Shown: piece after piece, positions 59,488 to 64,000 of the stretch
Position numbering within the stretch: position 1 is the first letter of the stretch
Layout of the letters: each line of letters starts with the position of its first letter
Source of the DNA: Epiperipatus broadwayi
Lineage: Eukaryota; Onychophora; Udeonychophora; Euonychophora; Peripatidae
Direction: 5' to 3'
Assembly: GCA_028023455.1 (NCBI GenBank)
Contig: JAQFVV010012674.1
Span: forward strand, 215,491 to 279,490
Length of the DNA: 64,000 bases
Position numbers and translations under genes: made by a program
Notes under the pieces: model-generated
What the model was told of the DNA's origin: nothing
Database searches by the model: none
The model's input: only the letters and a program-made list of their open reading frames with translations

Positions 59488-60947
59488 TGCCTTTTCTGAA
59501 CAATAAACTACCACTGAAAATTTACTAGTTAAACTACAGAAAACAACAACAACTATCGACAAAAAAATATTAATTAATATTTTATTATACTTTGTCCTCC
59601 TAAACTTCCCTTCCAGAAAGTAATTTGTTTTCAGGTAAAGTGTCAACTATCATCAGTAGTGAACTACCAATAACACACAACACACGACTACCAAATAAAC
59701 ATCGACCAAATAAACACTGTATTTTTATTTTTTAAAGAAGAAAGAAAAATATCTCTTAGGTGCCAGCTTAGAATTAGTATGTCTATCTGATTAGCATAAT
59801 TTGGTACCTGAAAAATCCCCACTAGCTCAATCGGTTTCCAACCACCCACTAATAGACAAATAAAAGATATCTTAAATGCCCCTCTAAACTATTACTACTT
59901 TTTTAAAAAAACTAAAATAATTTCCCGTACCATTCAAAATACTACTTTGGTCCTTTAAAACCATAATAATAATATTATACTGACTGCCAAAACATTTATA
60001 TTTTTAACTTAGCAAATCTTTCCTGAAATACTATTATCACTAATTAGATTTTTCCCCTCCTACTTTTATTAAGAAAAATAAATATTTATACTTACCCACA
60101 TGTATCAAAATAAACATAAATATTTTAAGAAAAATAATTTAAGTGTTTTTTTTTTTTTATATTTAAAATAAATTAGTCATTTTATCTTATAATGAAACAC
60201 ACACACAATTTTTTTTTAAGATTAAAATAAAGCATTTTAATATATTACTTTAGCAAATAAATTATACACATTACATCATATTTTATTTCTTTTTTTTTAT
60301 AAAAAAAATTAAATCATGTGTACATGCATGCCATTGTTTCAAAAATATTATTTAATAATAGAAGCTGATTTTACTTATTTTTTATTATTGCAAATATAAT
60401 CTTTTGAAATTTAAAGTTTATTCTTTTTTTAAGTTTAATTCATAAAGGTCAAAGTTCTTTTAATAATGTCTATCTTTTATTTTAAGAAGAAATCGGGAAT
60501 GTTAAGATATCAAAGTCAAATAATTACCTAGGATTTTTTAATACGATGGAAACAGCATAATGTAATTATTTATTAACTCATTTGATGACTGGTAAGTGAT
60601 TCTTCCATAGATCCTGTGACATGGTATGATTTTTTGTGGCTGGTTTGGCATACCCACACTCCATTGTTCATTTAGTCTATTTAAACATGATCACTTTCCG
60701 AAGTAATTGCAGGTCTTAAATGTGTAGAGCAGCTTTGGTCAACTGCACACCACATTGGTTTTAACAATGCAACATTTTTTTGAGATATTACTTCAAGAAA
60801 TATTTTATTAAAATGAGAAAATCAGACCCAGATTGATCATAAGTTGAAATAGTTATACAGTTTTAAACAATGGAAAACTTTATTAGCTGCAGCATCTTTA
60901 GTCTTGTGAAATAAAATCAGCTTTTGCTTCTATTTTTATTAAAAATT

Positions 60948-60985
<38 letters not shown>
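59488..60985 (+). repeat. 1.7 kb direct repeat, copy 2, first part
   Basis: Matches 56762-58160, then is interrupted in a CA/TA microsatellite by the foldback at 60986-61857. Confidence 0.9.

Positions 60986-60988
<3 letters not shown>
60949..60988. repeat. (CA)n(TA)n insertion site
   Basis: CA and then TA units. Copy 1 of the 1.7 kb repeat has only ACATACACATATGCACATAT here, so the tract and insertion belong to copy 2. Confidence 0.9.
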
Positions 60989-61083
60989 ATTAAGAGCATG
61001 CTAATAGCTCTAAACAAGCTTTTTTTTATTTATGATAAATGCTACTACAAGAGAAGACATTCAAATCATTTTTATCTTGGATT

Positions 61084-61139
61084 GTCTCCATCCCCAGACC
61101 GCTTTCAACCTATGGGTCTCTTCAGTGAGGAGTTGGGAC
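61084..61139 (-). ncRNA. Hammerhead ribozyme, left arm
   Basis: Minus strand: stem I TCCTCA/TGGGGA; box 1 CTGAAGA; stem II GACC-CATA-GGTT (last pair G-U); GAAA; stem III AGCGGT (one mismatch against ACCGGT); C17. All core bases conserved; stem III weakened. Confidence 0.75.
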
Positions 61140-61557
61140 ATTAGATTTAAAAACCAACTCAAGCAAAGCATTTATGTAAAAGTTAATTGTTACAAGAAGA
61201 TCTGAAACTTTTAGACATCTACATGTCTTTAAAGTCAGCTCTCCAACTGAAAAAAACATATGGGCGTGAACTTAATTCAGATACTCCATATAATAGTAAT
61301 CTTAGCCATTTAATTTATCCAAAGCCACACCAGCAAAATAATAATAGTAATAATAACAAGTCAGATGTCACATGACTTATATATAGCTTGCACTTACAAA
61401 TATGTAAAATTAAGAGCGTGCTAATAGCTCTAAAGAAGCTTTTTTTTATTTGCTGTTGTGGCTTTGGCTAAATTAAATGGCTAAGCTTACTAATATATGG
61501 AGTATGTGAATTAAGTTCAGGCCCATATGATTTTTTCAGTTGGAGAGCTGACTTTAA

Positions 61558-61572
61558 AGACATGTAATGTCT
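61558..61572. other. Conserved hairpin upstream of the hammerhead
   Basis: AGACATGTAATGTCT, extended by CTTT/AAAG on its sides. The same 15 bp (inverted) lies 77 bp upstream of the hammerhead in the 400 bp units at 28 kb. Confidence 0.6.
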
Positions 61573-61646
61573 AAAAGTTTCAGATCTTCTTGTAACAATT
61601 AACTTTTAGATAAATGCTTTGCTTGAGTTGGTTTTTTAAATCTAAT

Positions 61647-61702
61647 GTCCCAACTCCTCACTGAAGAGACCCATAGGTCGAAACCGGTCTGGGGATGAGG
61701 AC
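61647..61702 (+). ncRNA. Hammerhead ribozyme, right arm, full consensus
   Basis: Stem I: GTCC/GGAC, internal loop CAAC against TGA, then TCCTCA/TGGGGA (one U-G pair). Box 1 CTGAAGA. Stem II GACC-CATA-GGTC, four Watson-Crick pairs with a four-base loop. Box 2 GAAA. Stem III ACCGGT, self-complementary, so it would work as a dimer as known for short-stem III animal hammerheads. C17 gives the classical GUC site, with predicted cleavage after 61689. Every conserved core base (C3, U4, G5, A6, G8, A9, G12, A13, A14, A15.1, U16.1) is present. Confidence 0.85.
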
Positions 61703-61857
61703 AATCCAAGATAAAAATGATTTGAATGTCTTCTCTTGTAGTAGCATTTATCATAAATAAAAAACAGCTTGTTTAAAGCTATTAGCATGCTCTTAATTTT
61801 ACATATTTGTAAGTGCAAGGTATATATAAGTCATGTGACATCTGACTTGTTATTATA

Positions 61858-62285
<428 letters not shown>

Positions 62286-62452
62286 TATATATATATATAT
62301 AATTGAGAGAATATATATATATAATATTATAAATCGATGTCAGTATTTCTCCAAAATAATATATGCAAATTTATAAATAAATATTTAAAAATACAGTATT
62401 TAAAAGCTTATAAAAATATACGTATAACTGTCACTTATAAATATATATATAT

Positions 62453-62830
62453 TGTAACGGACCATAAAATGTACCGGGAGTCTACAGGGTAAGATATTTA
62501 ATTAATTGATGCCCCAAATGTTTGGGTTGCCAAAATATGTAACGGACTGTAAAACCCTTTTAGGATAGTACACCCAGAGCCTTCTCTACTTACAGGTCCT
62601 ATTACTACTCGGGGTTCTAACTCAGTGTAGACATTTGCCTTTAACTCTGCTCAAGGATGGAATTAAATAGGATGGCAATAATGCGACCTCTATATAGATC
62701 CTTAATGGCTATTGCTAATAATAAATTAAAAATCTGTATGCATGTATAATCGCTATTCTGGTGAGTGAAGTATGAATGATGCTTGACAATCTAGAGACCA
62801 GAGAAACAAAGGTTTTAACTTCAAACAACA
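62453..62830 (-). mobile_element. LTR-like sequence, minus strand
   Basis: TGTAACGGAC occurs at 62453 and 62538. On the minus strand the second reads GTCCGTTACA (an LTR end), followed after five bases by TGGCAACCCAAACATTTGGG, which resembles a primer-binding site plus leader. The first CCGTTACA would be the end of a truncated LTR. The right boundary is unclear. No pol gene nearby. Confidence 0.4.
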
Positions 62831-64000
62831 AATATTTATTAACAGATCATGCTTAATGTTATAATATTTATAAATCAACAGAATATATACATGATTATTA
62901 TAAAATATTAATTTAACTCTACAACAATAAGACTAGCTGTAATTTAAATATTAAAATATGGGTTGAAATAAGAATTATAAAATTTAGTGCATAACTTACA
63001 ATAATGTATTAATTATTTTAAATATAAAATTATATTACTAATGTACGATTATCATTTTGTTTATGTCCTTTAAATGTACCTCGAGGTTATGTCCATGAAT
63101 TGCTAATTTGTGTTTTGTATAGTTCATTCATAAACAGTTATTCATTTAAACAAGAAAATGTTATATATATTTACTTATTAATTAGTTTGATTTTAATGCA
63201 TAAATTGTCTAATAAATGTAAATATTTAAAATCTTACCTTTTGTTTCAGTCATTGTCCAGTTTAATATAAACCTTCAATTACGATAATATTTTATTTACA
63301 AACATATATAATATATTGATGTATAATTTGAGTTGTGCATCTCTCTCATCCAATAAAAATCTAAACAAATGGGTTCTTTTTTTAAAAAAAAAAAATGTTT
63401 GCTACACTTGAATAAAAGGGTGAGAAAAATTCACAACCCAACTCTCAGTATACATTTTAAAAAATATTTAAAACATAAAATATAATGAAATTTTGGAATT
63501 CCTTAAAACAATAGCAAGTTAAATTTTCAAGAGCAGCTTCTGTATTCTTAGCAGATAATGTCTTTCTTTCTTTCATGTATATTAAGTCATGTTGAACATT
63601 CTAAGCATTAACAATTCCCATGATGAAATTGAATTCCTCGGCGTTCGATTTTAAAGCGATGCATTTCCATTCCATATGAACATCTTTCCATGTTGATTTA
63701 AACAATACATACCAATAAATATGATCCTCCATCACATGTCAATGACACCATGGAGGATAGAAAAATCCCCCGACACTTAATTAGAAAAAGTGCATTGTTA
63801 GATATTATTTACACAATATAAATTATTAAATATGAATCCTTTTCCAAGGCTTATGTTATAATATAAGGTGAACGATATTTCTATGCAGTTTTATTTATAT
63901 ATGTATGAGACGCATGATAAAGATTTTACTTTAAAAGTAATGTTAATAAAGTTCTATTTCATCATTAGTTGATTTTATTTTATCCAAGAAACATTTGATA
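62831..64000. other. A+T-rich DNA, no gene seen
   Basis: No coding frame or element ends recognised to the end of the window. Confidence 0.5.

Larger units (their letters stand above)
60986..61857. mobile_element. Foldback element with hammerhead ribozymes
   Basis: About 870 bp absent from the corresponding place in the other 1.7 kb copy, so a clean insertion. Left arm about 60986-61340 and right arm about 61450-61800 are inverted copies. A 90 bp piece (61353-61450) recurs inverted at 61763-61857, and AATTAAGAGC..GCTAATAGCT occurs three times (60987, 61407, and inverted near 61790). Each arm holds a hammerhead and, 75 bp upstream of it, the hairpin AGACAT-GTA-ATGTCT. TA-rich DNA lies on both sides. 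No protein-coding capacity. Confidence 0.85.

Overview
This is animal (invertebrate metazoan) nuclear DNA dominated by repeats. It is very A+T rich by eye, full of long microsatellites (TA, TAA/TAG, TATC), and holds remnants of several retroelement classes. No bacterial-style gene organisation, rRNA, tRNA gene or CRISPR array is visible. I recognise no intact host protein gene; the nearest candidates are a broken ORF at 244-924 and a short signal-anchor-like ORF at 22217-22452 that ends at a GTGAGT splice-donor-like site. The species cannot be fixed from the sequence. Penelope-like elements (PLEs) with GIY-YIG domains, a LINE with a FADD reverse transcriptase, tRNA-derived SINEs and MITEs fit many molluscs, arthropods, flatworms and cnidarians.

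Layout. 1-5.6 kb: broken unknown ORF, then microsatellites and A+T-rich DNA. 5.6-7.5 kb (minus): coiled-coil, gag-like broken ORFs. 8.8-14.4 kb: a PLE cluster made of family Z as a head-to-head pair, family X as a head-to-head pair, and a nearly complete family Y copy (RT plus GIY-YIG). 15.7-18.1 kb: A+T-rich DNA and a SINE. 18.1-21.8 kb: a second family Y copy split by a 2.6 kb foldback element, then a 120 bp MITE. 21.8-27.9 kb: mostly unique sequence with a putative LTR and leader. 27.9-29.9 kb: two small foldback elements carrying hammerhead motifs. 30.3-31.8 kb: TA tracts and a 1.1 kb inverted-repeat transposon. 32.1-37.4 kb: SINE, LINE copy 1, and several copies of PLE families Z and T. 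39.3-40.3 kb: second copy of the 1.1 kb transposon. 41.6-44.95 kb: TATC and TAA/TAG microsatellites around a retroposon fragment. 45-48 kb: LINE copy 2 and PLE family W. 48.35 kb: MITE hairpin. 49-56.7 kb: no gene seen. 56.8-62.3 kb: a 1.7 kb direct duplication, a 108 bp minisatellite and a foldback element with a complete hammerhead consensus. 62.4-62.9 kb: LTR-like sequence.

Main result. Sequences with hammerhead-ribozyme (HHR) architecture lie just downstream of the GIY-YIG ORF in PLE families X, Y, Z and T, and in the non-coding foldback elements at 28, 29 and 61 kb. The best, at 61647-61702, has every conserved core base, stems I and II, and a self-complementary stem III of the dimeric type. 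HHRs in PLE terminal repeats are already known. Three things look new: (i) several motifs have C3 and G8 replaced together by U3 and A8, which would keep the known 3-8 core pair; (ii) eight inverted structures all have the same polarity, with hammerhead/3' ends outward and truncated 5' ends meeting in the middle; (iii) nearly all of these sit inside (TA)n tracts. I infer a bidirectional, two-ended target-primed insertion into self-complementary (TA)n DNA. All structures were paired by eye; no folding or database search was run.
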